Assembly (NCBI GenBank): GCA_963739435.1
Contig: CAVUAN010000005.1
Coordinates: 248,001 to 312,000 of the forward strand
DNA length: 64,000 bases
DNA from: CAVUAN01 sp963739435
Lineage (GTDB): Bacteria; Acidobacteriota; Thermoanaerobaculia; UBA5066; Gp7-AA6
Direction: 5' to 3'
This document shows, one piece after another, positions 48,111-56,446 of this stretch; positions within the stretch are counted from its first letter, which is position 1; each line of letters starts with the position of its first letter. The notes under the pieces are model-generated. The model saw nothing but the letters and a program-made list of their open reading frames with translations. It was not told the origin of the DNA and searched no databases. Made by a program: the position numbers and the translations under genes.

Positions 48111-48365
48111 TCACTTCTTTTTCTGGATGTCGGGGGAGACGCGGCGTTGTTCGCGAGGCAGGCGGATGTTCAGGATCCCGACCTTGTTGCGCAGCGTGTT
48201 GCGGTGAATCCCGAGCGAAGAGGCGGCGCGGCCGAGGTTGCCCGACGAGCGCTTCACGGCCCCGACGATGTATTTCTTTTCGAATTCCTTTCGGGCGAGG
48301 TCGAGCGAGATGCCGTTTCTCAAGAGCTCGTCGATGATTTGCTGGAGTTGGCCGTCCAGGTTCAC
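48111..48365 (-). CDS. Fis-type helix-turn-helix protein
   Basis: 84 residues from GTG, with GGGGAGG six bases before. The C-terminal part is an HTH_8 (Fis) domain: EFEKKYIVGAVKRSSGNLGRAASSLGIHRNTLRNKV, in which RAASSLGIHRNTLRNKV is the DNA-reading helix pair. The protein is the size of Fis itself and has no receiver or AAA+ domain. It may bind DNA on its own as a nucleoid or growth-phase protein, or be an orphan of a sigma-54 activator. Confidence 0.85.
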   Translation of the reverse strand: MNLDGQLQQIIDELLRNGISLDLARKEFEKKYIVGAVKRSSGNLGRAASSLGIHRNTLRNKVGILNIRLPREQRRVSPDIQKKK

Positions 48366-48440
48366 GTTGCCTCCCCGCGATTCGCTGCTCAACTGAGAAG
48401 GCGCGCATCTTAGCAGACGATCGGGCGCCGAAAAAGCAAC

Positions 48441-48472
48441 ACAAAAAAAGAAGAGGCGCCTCGGCGCCTCTT
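48441..48472 (-). terminator. Rho-independent terminator
   Basis: AAGAGGCGC/GCGCCTCTT forms a nine-pair stem around CTCG and on the minus strand is followed by CTTTTTTTGT. It ends the 48530-49456 transcript before the Fis-like gene. Confidence 0.85.
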
Positions 48473-48529
48473 CCATTCTCATGCCAACTTCGCTTGTCCG
48501 CCGAAGCCTCGGCGAACGCGGAAGGCGAA

Positions 48530-49456
48530 CTATTTCAGCTCGACCTGGTCGCCGACGTCGATCAGATTGTACGAATCCGTTACACGCCCGATCGCCCACC
48601 GGTCGCCGACCGTGAGCACGGCGATCTCGCCGAGATAAGTCCTGGGAATCTCCATTCCGGCGGGGGGCTTCTTCATCTCCCATGTCGTGCCTACCGGGCG
48701 GATTCCGTACTCGCGGCCCATGGCATACCGAAAAATCGTCAGGAAGTCGCCCGGCTGCACGTCATGACCAAGGCCCAGGTCCACCATCACCACCGAGTCC
48801 GACCCGATGGCAACGAGATCGTCTTTGGACCTCACGATCACTCCCGTTACCTTTCCGGAAGGCGGGTCACCCGCCTTGGCCGCGGGCGTCTTACGGGCGA
48901 GCGGGATCGGTATCGGCTCGAAGGGCTTGAGCGCGACGCCGAGCGGAATATCGGTGCAGGCCGACGTGATGCGGACGATTGCCGTGCGGGGCTCGACCGA
49001 CAGGACCGTGGCGCGGCCCCGGTACTTGTAGAAGGTGCCGAGCACCTTGAAGGTATCCGGGTAGTAGACCTCGTCCTGCTCGGTGACCAGCCAGAACTCG
49101 TCGCCTTCCTTCAAGTCTCGGTCGTGGCCCCCGTCCAGATACATCAGATCGCCGGTCACGAAGTCGGTCTGCTCGATCAGGTTCTCGGCGCCGATCGTCA
49201 CGAAGGGGAACTTCTCGCCCGGAGGTCCGAGGTACCCGAAGCAATACACGTTGCTTTCGTACCCGATGGGTTGGGGGGCCGATTCGGTCGTCTTGGGCGC
49301 AGATGTGACGCGTGTGATCGTCTTGACCTCGGGCTGCTGCGACTTGGCCTGGTACTGGCCGCCCACGGCGGGCGCGGGCTTCTCCTGAGCGAAGAGCGCC
49401 CCCGCGAGGAGAGACGCGCACAATGCGGCTGCAGGCCGTCGAATCGGGAGACGCAT
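48530..49456 (-). CDS. secreted protein of unknown function
   Basis: 308 residues, with AAGGAG six bases before the ATG. A signal peptide (PAAALCASLLAGALFA) is followed by about 40 residues of Gln/Thr/Pro linker. The mature part has strands with aromatic residues (GYESNVYCFGYLGPPGEKF, FVTIGAENLIEQTDFVTGD, GDEFWLVTEQDEVYYPDTFK). Two similar beta-rich segments (IVRSKDDLVAIGSDSVVMVDLG, VLTVGDRWAIGRVTDS) follow, resembling the C-terminal repeats of FlgT-like proteins. The likeness is weak; function unknown. Confidence 0.6.
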   Translation of the reverse strand: MRLPIRRPAAALCASLLAGALFAQEKPAPAVGGQYQAKSQQPEVKTITRVTSAPKTTESAPQPIGYESNVYCFGYLGPPGEKFPFVTIGAENLIEQTDFVTGDLMYLDGGHDRDLKEGDEFWLVTEQDEVYYPDTFKVLGTFYKYRGRATVLSVEPRTAIVRITSACTDIPLGVALKPFEPIPIPLARKTPAAKAGDPPSGKVTGVIVRSKDDLVAIGSDSVVMVDLGLGHDVQPGDFLTIFRYAMGREYGIRPVGTTWEMKKPPAGMEIPRTYLGEIAVLTVGDRWAIGRVTDSYNLIDVGDQVELK

Positions 49457-49502
49457 GGCGACTCCTTAACAAATTAAGGCGGGAACCGCCTATCGCCTAA
49501 AT

Positions 49503-50348
49503 TTAATGGGTCGGAGGCTTGTTGTCAACGGATGCCGTGGTGGGGGGCTTCACGGACTTGAGCTCTTTTCGGGCCTTTTTTGCCCATTCCCCGTCCGGAT
49601 ACTCCTCCAGGACCCTGGCCAGGTACTGGTCGGCCTCCTCCGGACGGCCCAGGCGCCGCAGGGACCCGGCTTCGTAGTAGAAAAGCTTGTCCTTGGCCCC
49701 GTAGTCGGGGAAGCGCGCCTCGATCATCGTGAAGCGGCCCAGGGCAGCCCCCGTCGCCCCTTTCCGGTAATAGAAATGGCCCACCTGGAATTCGTGCTCG
49801 GCCAGCAGGTCCGTCAGCTTCCGGATCCGATCGCGGGCGGCCCCGGCGTAGCCCGTATCGGGGAACTCGCGGATCAAGACCCGATACTGCTCGAGAGCCT
49901 CGCGCGTCGAGGTCTGGTCGCGGTCCGGTGTCTCGTGCTCCTTGTCGTAGCAGAAGGCGAACTGGTAGCGGGCGTAGTCGCGGCGCGGGGCGCCGGGGTA
50001 GCGGTTCAGGTAGTCGCGATAACGGAAGCGCGCCTCGGTGTAGCCGGTCGTACCGCCTTGCTTGAAGAAGGAGTCGGCGACCATCAGGAGCGACTCCCGC
50101 CCCAGCGGGTCGTTCGGATAGGTCTCGAACACGAAGGAGAGATACTTGCGCCCCTGCTCGTAATGCTTCTTCTCGATCAAGGCCTTGCCCTTCTCGAAGA
50201 GAACCTCCTTGGTCGAGTTCAAGAGCTCCATCGTGACCTTGTCCGGCCCTTTCGAGCCGGAGCTCCCGCAGCCCGAGAGGAGGAGAAGCGGCAGGGAGAA
50301 CGCCGCAGCCACGGCAACCCGCCCGGTCTTCGCGCCCACTTTCCTCAC
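49503..50348 (-). CDS. outer membrane assembly lipoprotein BamD-like
   Basis: 281 residues with lipobox LLLLSGC after a signal helix. Tetratricopeptide-like helices follow (VLFEKGKALIEKKHYEQGRKYLSFVFETYPNDPLGRES, FRYRDYLNRYPGAPRRDYARYQFAFCYD, LIREFPDTGYAGAARDRIR), the YfiO/BamD pattern. BamD anchors the barrel assembly machine under the outer membrane. The end has an extra Pro/Thr tail. It is co-transcribed with rpe and the PASTA gene (four-base overlaps). Confidence 0.88.
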   Translation of the reverse strand: MRKVGAKTGRVAVAAAFSLPLLLLSGCGSSGSKGPDKVTMELLNSTKEVLFEKGKALIEKKHYEQGRKYLSFVFETYPNDPLGRESLLMVADSFFKQGGTTGYTEARFRYRDYLNRYPGAPRRDYARYQFAFCYDKEHETPDRDQTSTREALEQYRVLIREFPDTGYAGAARDRIRKLTDLLAEHEFQVGHFYYRKGATGAALGRFTMIEARFPDYGAKDKLFYYEAGSLRRLGRPEEADQYLARVLEEYPDGEWAKKARKELKSVKPPTTASVDNKPPTH

Positions 50349-51025
50349 GCCTTCGCTCCTTGCCGGGCCGCAGCTCGTAGCGCCGCAATGGCGGCCTTCG
50401 CATCGGCTGCCCCGTAAACAGCGGTGCCGGCGACCAGTATTTCGGCCCCCGCGGCTGCCAGGGCGCCCGCGTTGCCGGGGGAAACCCCGCCGTCCACCTC
50501 GATTCCGAACCGTCGGCCCGCAGCCGCCGCCTCGCGGGCAACCTGCTCCACCTTGGCGACCGAGGATGGAATGAACGCCTGTCCTCCCGCACCCGGGTTG
50601 ACGGACATGACGACAGCGTAATCGAGGTCCGAGCGGATCGCATCGAGCGCGCCGGCAGGCGTGCCCGGGTTAATCGCGGCTCCGGCCCTGGCGCCGCCCT
50701 TGCGGATCGTGTCCAGGCACCGGTGCAAGTGCCGCGTTGCCTCGACATGCACCGAAATCCAGTCGGCACCGGCTTCGAGGTAGCGGGCGATCGTCGATTC
50801 CGGGTCCTCGATCATCAGGTGCACATCGAGCGGCAGGCGCGTGACCTTGCGCAGGGCCGCGACGACCGGCGGCCCGATCGTCAGGTTTGGCACGAAGTGG
50901 CCGTCCATGACGTCCACGTGCACGAGATCTGCCCCGGCCGCCTCGGCCAGAGACACGGCGTCTGCCAGGCGCGCAAAGTCCGCTGCGAGCAGGGAGGGCG
51001 CGATCTTGACCGGTCCCCCGCTCAC
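50345..51025 (-). CDS. rpe: ribulose-phosphate 3-epimerase
   Basis: 226 residues, a full TIM barrel. KIAPSLLAADFARL start, HVDVMDGHFVPNLTIGP (metal and phosphate site), VHLMIEDPE, VMSVNPGAGGQAFI and IEVDGGV are the family motifs. It interconverts ribulose 5-phosphate and xylulose 5-phosphate in the pentose phosphate pathway. It overlaps both neighbours by four bases. Confidence 0.95.
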   Translation of the reverse strand: MSGGPVKIAPSLLAADFARLADAVSLAEAAGADLVHVDVMDGHFVPNLTIGPPVVAALRKVTRLPLDVHLMIEDPESTIARYLEAGADWISVHVEATRHLHRCLDTIRKGGARAGAAINPGTPAGALDAIRSDLDYAVVMSVNPGAGGQAFIPSSVAKVEQVAREAAAAGRRFGIEVDGGVSPGNAGALAAAGAEILVAGTAVYGAADAKAAIAALRAAARQGAKA

Positions 51026-51765
51026 CGCGCGATCTCCCGAGCCCCGTCGGTAGCCCTCGCCACCGTCAGCGAAACCACTTCCTTTCCCGAGATCGGATAG
51101 CCCGCCGGCGGGAACTGCTTCAGCACCGCGTTGGGCGCGACGCCCTCGTAGGCCTCGTACCGGGCGCTGCCCACGCGAAACCCGTAGGCCTCGAGGCGCT
51201 GACGCATGCGGTCGGCGTCGCGGCCGACGAGATCCGGCATGACAAAACGCACCTCGGGCTTGCCGCGGTTGGTCAGGACATCCACCGCGGCATTGCGCGC
51301 CGCCGGCATCTCGGGCTCCGGATCCTGGGCAATGATGCCGATGCGGGCCGTCCGATCGCGGTACCAGGACACGGCGGCGAGCTCGAGCGAGTTCTGCGCC
51401 AGGCGCGACGCGGCGGCCCGGGGCGGCAGGCCCGTGAGATCCGGCACCGTCAACTCCCGCGGACCCAGCGAGAGAACGACCCGGACGACTTGCGCGGGCT
51501 TGGCGAGAGCGCCCGCGCCCGGGTCCTGGAGAAGGATCCGATCCCTCGGCACCTGCGGGTCGAACCGCGCCCGTCCGGGCTCGGCTTCAATGGAGAGGCC
51601 CCGCTCGGCGACCGGACCCATCGCCTCGGGGATGGACTTGCCTTTCAGGTCCGGCACCGTGACCGGGCGCCCGACGATCGAACGGCGGAAGGAAAACCAG
51701 GCCATGACGACAAAAATCGCCACCAGCAGGGCGCCGTACCCGGCCCGAAAAAGCGCTCTCTTCAC
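51022..51765 (-). CDS. PASTA-domain membrane protein
   Basis: 247 residues. One N-terminal helix (GYGALLVAIFVVMAWFSF) is followed by three PASTA domains (VTVPDLKGKSIPEAMGPVAERGLSI; LTVPDLTGLPPRAAASRLAQN; RFVMPDLVGRDADRMRQRLEAYGFRV). PASTA domains bind peptidoglycan or muropeptides. No kinase domain is attached. Its end overlaps rpe. The role may be in cell-wall sensing or synthesis. Confidence 0.85.
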   Translation of the reverse strand: MKRALFRAGYGALLVAIFVVMAWFSFRRSIVGRPVTVPDLKGKSIPEAMGPVAERGLSIEAEPGRARFDPQVPRDRILLQDPGAGALAKPAQVVRVVLSLGPRELTVPDLTGLPPRAAASRLAQNSLELAAVSWYRDRTARIGIIAQDPEPEMPAARNAAVDVLTNRGKPEVRFVMPDLVGRDADRMRQRLEAYGFRVGSARYEAYEGVAPNAVLKQFPPAGYPISGKEVVSLTVARATDGAREIAR

Positions 51766-51854
51766 GCTCGAAAGCTAACACGGGTCAGCACCTCGGGGCA
51801 GAACCATCCCGCGTCATTGACACAAGGCACGGCCTTTGCGAAGGTAGCTCGTTC

Positions 51855-52841
51855 ATGAGCTCAAAGGCCCCCGAGGCGGAGCTGCCCGGCTGGTTCTCCG
51901 ACCGGCGGTTCCGTAAGGCCGACCTGCACTGCCACTCGGTCCATTCGACGTTCAAGTACTTCCGCATCGCCAATACTCGGGATTCCTACAACCGGCCGGA
52001 AGAGGTCTACCGCGTGGCCAAGGAGCGCGGAATGGACTTCGTGACGATCTCCGACCACGACTCGATCGACGGCTGCCTGGCGCTCCTGAACGCCGAGCCC
52101 GACCTGACGGATTTCTTCATCTCGGAAGAGGTTGAAACCTGGTTCCCGGAAACGCGGCAGCGCATCCACGTCAACGTGTTCGGGATCGACGAAAAGCAGC
52201 ATGCCGAGATCCAGCGGCGCCGCGAGAACATCTACGACCTTCACGAATACCTGCGCGCCGAGCGGATCATCTCCTCGGCCAACCACATGTTTCAGAACTA
52301 CCGGATGCGCAACTCCCCGCGCCGGTACTTCGAGGAAATGCTCCGGATGTTCGACGTCTTCGAGGTCAAGAACGGGGCGATGACCTCGCAGCACAACCGG
52401 CTGGTCGAGGATTTGATGGCCGTCGTCCGCGAGAAGAAGGGCGCTCTTTCGCTGGTCGCGGGCTCCGACGCCCACACGCTCGGGCCACTGGCAAAGGTCT
52501 ACACCGTCGCCGAGGCCGAAACCCCCGCGGAGTTCCTGGAAAAGGTCCGCTCCGGCGAGTGCTTCGTCTGGGGCAGCGAGATGGGCTTCCGCGTGCTGCT
52601 GTCGGACGTCTACCGCATGGTCTTCCGCTATTACGGCAGCGTGCTCGACTTGAAGAACCCCGAGTTCACGTACGGCGAGAAAGCCAGGCACCTGGCCCTC
52701 GCGGCTGTCGGGGCCCCGTTCTCGGCAGCGGGCGTGCCCCTGGCCGTGACGACGCTCAATTACCTGAAGCAGATCTTCGTCTCCCGCACCATCGGCCAGG
52801 AACTGCTCGGCCACTACGAGGACGAGGCCAAGCCGAGCTGA
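51855..52841 (+). CDS. PHP-domain metal-dependent hydrolase
   Basis: 328 residues. Metal-binding motifs ADLHCHSVHS near residue 25, VTISDHDSIDG near 64 and VAGSDAHTLGPL near 200 define a PHP-type phosphoesterase or phosphatase, similar to those that hydrolyse nucleotides or DNA ends. The C-terminal part adds about 100 residues of helix-rich sequence. Substrate unknown. It is the first gene of the plus-strand set that leads into the duplicated module. Confidence 0.8.
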   Translation: MSSKAPEAELPGWFSDRRFRKADLHCHSVHSTFKYFRIANTRDSYNRPEEVYRVAKERGMDFVTISDHDSIDGCLALLNAEPDLTDFFISEEVETWFPETRQRIHVNVFGIDEKQHAEIQRRRENIYDLHEYLRAERIISSANHMFQNYRMRNSPRRYFEEMLRMFDVFEVKNGAMTSQHNRLVEDLMAVVREKKGALSLVAGSDAHTLGPLAKVYTVAEAETPAEFLEKVRSGECFVWGSEMGFRVLLSDVYRMVFRYYGSVLDLKNPEFTYGEKARHLALAAVGAPFSAAGVPLAVTTLNYLKQIFVSRTIGQELLGHYEDEAKPS

Positions 52842-52859
52842 TCCGCGGGTAACGCGGTC

Positions 52860-52865
52860 TAAAAT
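52860..52865 (+). promoter_or_regulatory. -10 hexamer TAAAAT, leaderless start
   Basis: TAAAAT is followed by six bases and the GTG at 52872; no ribosome site. Confidence 0.5.
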
Positions 52866-52871
52866 CCCCGT

Positions 52872-53312
52872 GTGGCCTGGCGCGCACCTGGATTGACGAC
52901 GACCTCGCTGGCGGCGTCCGCTCTGGTGCTCGTCGCCTCGCTCGCGCGCCTGCCGCCGCTTGCGGCGGTCGCACACCCACCGGCGACGCCTTACGACCGG
53001 AGCCCCGCTCGCCACGTCGCTCCCGCGTTCATTCTGTTGGAGGAAGCGGCGGCCGTGATTCCGCGCGGGGCCTCTGTGACCGTGACGAGCGAGCCGCCCG
53101 ACCCTCGGCGCGACACCGAGTCGCATCACATCGGCGTCGCGCTTTTGCCCGGGCGTGAGGTCGTGCCCGCCGCCCTCTGGGGCGCGCCGCGGCCTGACCT
53201 GGCCGCGAGGGCGGACTACGTCGTCATCCTCGGCGGACGGCCGGCTGCCACCCCGGGGCGGCTCCTCCACGAGAGTCCGTTAGGGACCGTCTGGCAGCGG
53301 CGGCCGTCTTGA
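52872..53312 (+). CDS. small membrane-anchored protein, module copy 1
   Basis: 146 residues. An N-terminal membrane helix (TTTSLAASALVLVASLARL) is followed by a soluble beta/alpha domain: FILLEEAAAVIPRGASVTV, VALLPGREVVPAALWGA and RADYVVILGGRPAATPGRLLHESPLGTVWQRRPS. The same domain occurs in the protein at 54633-55109, so the two are paralogues. Function unknown. Its stop overlaps the next gene's start by four bases. Confidence 0.65.
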   Translation: MAWRAPGLTTTSLAASALVLVASLARLPPLAAVAHPPATPYDRSPARHVAPAFILLEEAAAVIPRGASVTVTSEPPDPRRDTESHHIGVALLPGREVVPAALWGAPRPDLAARADYVVILGGRPAATPGRLLHESPLGTVWQRRPS

Positions 53313-54631
53313 GAGCGGGGCCGGCATGGCTCCTCTGCCTCGCGTTGACTCCCGTCATCGGCGGGCCGCTCCTTCTGCATCCCAACTACAGGCGCTACGG
53401 CCCGGCCTGCCGGACAGCCCTTGCGGGTGGTGCCGGCGCCGTCGTGCTCTCCCTCGTCATGACGCTCGCGACACTCGCCGGCATTTCCTGGAACCTCTGG
53501 GGCCTCGCGGCCGTGTCGGCTGCCGTCTCGGGTCTCCTGCGGACGGCCTTGGGCCCCGAAGCCGAGAGTCCGCGGCCTCCGGACGCCGGGTCGCTCGGCA
53601 CGGCCGTCGCGGCCGGCGCGTTCACCTGGATCGCCCTGGCAATCGCGCTCTTTGCGACCTTTGCAGGGACGGCCGGGTCCACGGATCTTCTCCACTTCTG
53701 GGGCCCGAAGGCCGAAGCGTTCGCCGCGGCGCGCACGATCGACGCCGAGTTCCTTCGGGTGCCGTGGCACGCGCACCTGCACCCGGACTATCCCCCGCTC
53801 GTCACGAATTTGTTCGCCTTCGCGACGCTCGCCGCGGGCCGGTTCCCGTGGGGCGCAGCTCCGTACTCATTTCCCCTGGTCCTCGCGGCGCTCGCGCTGG
53901 CGCTGCCGGGACTGGCCTCGGCCGACCGGCCGCGGGCCGAGGCGCGCGCCGTCGCGGCTCTCGCGATCTGCTGCGCCGGGCTGCTCGGGACGGCGTTCCA
54001 GGTCGCGGGCAACGGGGACACGATCCTGCTGTTCTTCGAGGCTTGCGCCGCCGTGCTCTTGACCGGGCCCGACGCCGCTCGGGGCAGCCGGCAGCTGCTG
54101 GCGGGCCTCTTCTTTGCCGGAGCCGTCTCGGCCAAGGTGGAGGGTCTCCCCTTCGCGGTGGCCGCCGCCAGCCTCTTTTTTCTTCTCTGCCCCCGGCAGC
54201 GCACGGCCCGCGCCGCGGTGCTCCTGCTCTTGCCGGCGGTGGCCTGCCTGGGCGCCTGGCTCGCCTACGGCAGGACGCGCCAGCTCTTTGGTTTCTACGA
54301 AGGCTACGGCCGTCCCCTGGAGCTCCATCCGGAAAACCTGTCCCTCGTCTTCCGCGCCCTTGGAGTGCAGTTCGGGCTGGTCGCCCGCGGGCTTCCCTTC
54401 CTGGCGCCGGTCGTCGTCCTGCTTCTCTCCCCGCGCAAGTCGCGGATGGCCTGGCTGCCCGCGGGCACGGCTCTCATCCTTTCGGTGTTCTTCCTCTTCA
54501 CGTACCTCCACACCAACTATCAGCTCGCCGACTGGATCTCCTGGTCGGCCGGGCGGATCTTCACGCCGGTCGCGGTCCTCCTGGCGATCGCTCCGGCCGC
54601 GCGCAGCCCGGACCTAGCCTCCCGTCTCTGA
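53309..54631 (+). CDS. polytopic membrane protein, module copy 1
   Basis: 440 residues with about 11 membrane helices. The loop LLHFWGPKAEAFAAARTIDAEF and HPDYPPLVTNLFAFATL are shared with the copy at 55106-56446. This loop and the helix pattern are GT-C-like, with a possible catalytic Asp, but no DxD motif is seen. It may use polyprenyl-phosphate sugars or be a membrane partner of the small protein just before it. The glycosylation cluster downstream supports a glycan role. Confidence 0.6.
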   Translation: MRAGPAWLLCLALTPVIGGPLLLHPNYRRYGPACRTALAGGAGAVVLSLVMTLATLAGISWNLWGLAAVSAAVSGLLRTALGPEAESPRPPDAGSLGTAVAAGAFTWIALAIALFATFAGTAGSTDLLHFWGPKAEAFAAARTIDAEFLRVPWHAHLHPDYPPLVTNLFAFATLAAGRFPWGAAPYSFPLVLAALALALPGLASADRPRAEARAVAALAICCAGLLGTAFQVAGNGDTILLFFEACAAVLLTGPDAARGSRQLLAGLFFAGAVSAKVEGLPFAVAAASLFFLLCPRQRTARAAVLLLLPAVACLGAWLAYGRTRQLFGFYEGYGRPLELHPENLSLVFRALGVQFGLVARGLPFLAPVVVLLLSPRKSRMAWLPAGTALILSVFFLFTYLHTNYQLADWISWSAGRIFTPVAVLLAIAPAARSPDLASRL

Positions 54632-54632
54632 A

Positions 54633-55109
54633 ATGCCTGACCTCAAACAACCTCTCGATCCGGTTGCCCCGCAGCGGCCCCCGAAAACGTCGCGCGCGAT
54701 CCTTCTCGCCGGCTCCGCCCTCCTCATTGCGCTCTCGATCCGCAGGCTTCCGGCGCCTTCGGAGGTTCTCCAGGCCCCGGCCACGCCGTACGACCACGCC
54801 GCTTCTCGCGACGCAGTCCCGGCATTGCGGCTGCTGCGGAGAGCCGCCGCCGTCATTCCGGCCCCCGGCTCCGTCGCCTGCCGGTCCGAACCTTCCAACG
54901 CGACGAAAGACACCTCTCTTTACCGGTACGCCGTTGCGATGCTGCCCGGGCGAACGGTCTGGCCCGCCGCGCTCTGGGATGTCTCCTCGCCGGAGCTCCA
55001 GGCCCGGGCCGAGTACCTGGTCGTCCTCGGGGGGAGCCCGGCCGCGCCGCCTGGCGAGATCCTTCTCGAAACACCCGACGGCACCGTGTGGAGGCGAGCC
55101 GGCAGATGA
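54633..55109 (+). CDS. small membrane-anchored protein, module copy 2
   Basis: 158 residues. A helix (AILLAGSALLIALSIRRL) precedes the same soluble domain as the protein at 52872-53312: LRLLRRAAAVIPAPGSVAC, VAMLPGRTVWPAALWDV and RAEYLVVLGGSPAAPPGEILLETPDGTVWRR. It starts one base after the stop of the preceding gene and its own stop overlaps the next ATG. Confidence 0.65.
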   Translation: MPDLKQPLDPVAPQRPPKTSRAILLAGSALLIALSIRRLPAPSEVLQAPATPYDHAASRDAVPALRLLRRAAAVIPAPGSVACRSEPSNATKDTSLYRYAVAMLPGRTVWPAALWDVSSPELQARAEYLVVLGGSPAAPPGEILLETPDGTVWRRAGR

Positions 55110-56446
55110 CGGCAGGTGCAGTCTGGCTCGCCGCCTTCGTCCTGGCGCCGGGGATCGCCGGAGCGCCCCTGATTGTCCGGAGCGGCTTCCGCAGCCTGCC
55201 TCTCGCCGCCCGGCTCGTTCTTTCAGCATCGCTCGGCGGTGTCCTGCTCTCCTTCTGGATGACGCTGTTTGCGCTGCTCGGGTGGAGGTGGAACGTCCCG
55301 ATCCTCCTTCTTGCCGCGGCGGCGAGCGCCGCGTGGCTGCCGGTTGCCGCCGGGGACCCGGAACCAGACCCTCTCGGGCCGGCCGACGAGAGGTCGGGGC
55401 TTCTGGCCGGGAGCCTTATCGCCTCAGCCCTGCTCGTTTCTCTGGCAGCCGCCGCATCGGCCTCCGCCACGTCGAGCGACCTCGTGCTCTTCTGGGGCCC
55501 CAAGGCGCAAGCGTTCGCGGCGGCCCGGACGATCGACCCGGCATTCCTTGGCGATCCGTTCCACACCTATATGCACGCCTCCTACCCTCCGCTCGTCACG
55601 AATCTCTTCGCCCTGTCGACGATCGTCGCGGGGCGTTTCCCGTGGGGCGCAGCGATGCTGACGTTTCCCGTTCTGCTCTCGGCGCTCGCTCTGGCCCTCC
55701 CGGCACTCTTGAGAAAGTCCGCCGGCCAGAAAGCCGCAGCGGCGAGCTCGTGCGCGGTGATCTGCGCCCTGGCGATCCTGGGCATCACATTCGAGATCGC
55801 CGGGAATGCCGACATGCCGCTCTTCCTCTTCGAGGCGCTGGGCATGGCTGTTCTCCTCGGCCCAGCCGTGCTCGAGCCCAATGGGCAGGTCCTTGCTGGC
55901 GTTCTCCTGGCGGGCGCCGCGACGGCGAAGCCGGATGGTCTTCCCTTCGCCGTCTTCGCAGGACTCGTTGTCCTCTTCGTCCGCCGGCGCGAGCTGGCCT
56001 TCCGGGGAGCAGTGACTCGCCTTCTCCTGCCGGCGACAATCTGCCTGGCCCTGTGGTTCGCCTTCGGCCTTCGCCACCGGCTCTTCGTCGGCTACTCGGA
56101 TCTCGGCGATCGCCGTTTCTATCCCGAGCACGCGGGAGAAGTGATTCGTGCCGTGGGCCAGACCCTCGGCTCTCCCGAAGGGATCCTTCCCTTTCTCGTC
56201 CCCCTGGCCGCAATTGTCGCGGCCGCGCGGTTTTCCCGGCTTCAGCTCATTCCCTGCGCGACCGGGGCCGCCCTGATCGTTTTCTTTCTGTCCAACTACC
56301 TGCGCGTGCCCTACGACCCCACGGAATACATCCGGTGGTCCGCCGGCCGGCTCTTCACGCCGGTTGCGGCGTTCCTGGCCCTGGCCGCAGCCGTGTCCGC
56401 GGGAAACGCAGAAGCACCAGAGACAGGACGAGAGCCGCGGCGCTGA
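55106..56446 (+). CDS. polytopic membrane protein, module copy 2
   Basis: 446 residues, paralogue of the protein at 53309-54631. The start is ATG 55106, overlapping the preceding stop. Shared blocks are LVLFWGPKAQAFAAARTIDPAF, HASYPPLVTNLFALSTIVAGRFPWGAA, and PFAVFAGLVVLF. About 11 helices. The C-terminus overlaps the converging YfhO gene by 92 bases. Confidence 0.62.
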   Translation: MTAGAVWLAAFVLAPGIAGAPLIVRSGFRSLPLAARLVLSASLGGVLLSFWMTLFALLGWRWNVPILLLAAAASAAWLPVAAGDPEPDPLGPADERSGLLAGSLIASALLVSLAAAASASATSSDLVLFWGPKAQAFAAARTIDPAFLGDPFHTYMHASYPPLVTNLFALSTIVAGRFPWGAAMLTFPVLLSALALALPALLRKSAGQKAAAASSCAVICALAILGITFEIAGNADMPLFLFEALGMAVLLGPAVLEPNGQVLAGVLLAGAATAKPDGLPFAVFAGLVVLFVRRRELAFRGAVTRLLLPATICLALWFAFGLRHRLFVGYSDLGDRRFYPEHAGEVIRAVGQTLGSPEGILPFLVPLAAIVAAARFSRLQLIPCATGAALIVFFLSNYLRVPYDPTEYIRWSAGRLFTPVAAFLALAAAVSAGNAEAPETGREPRR

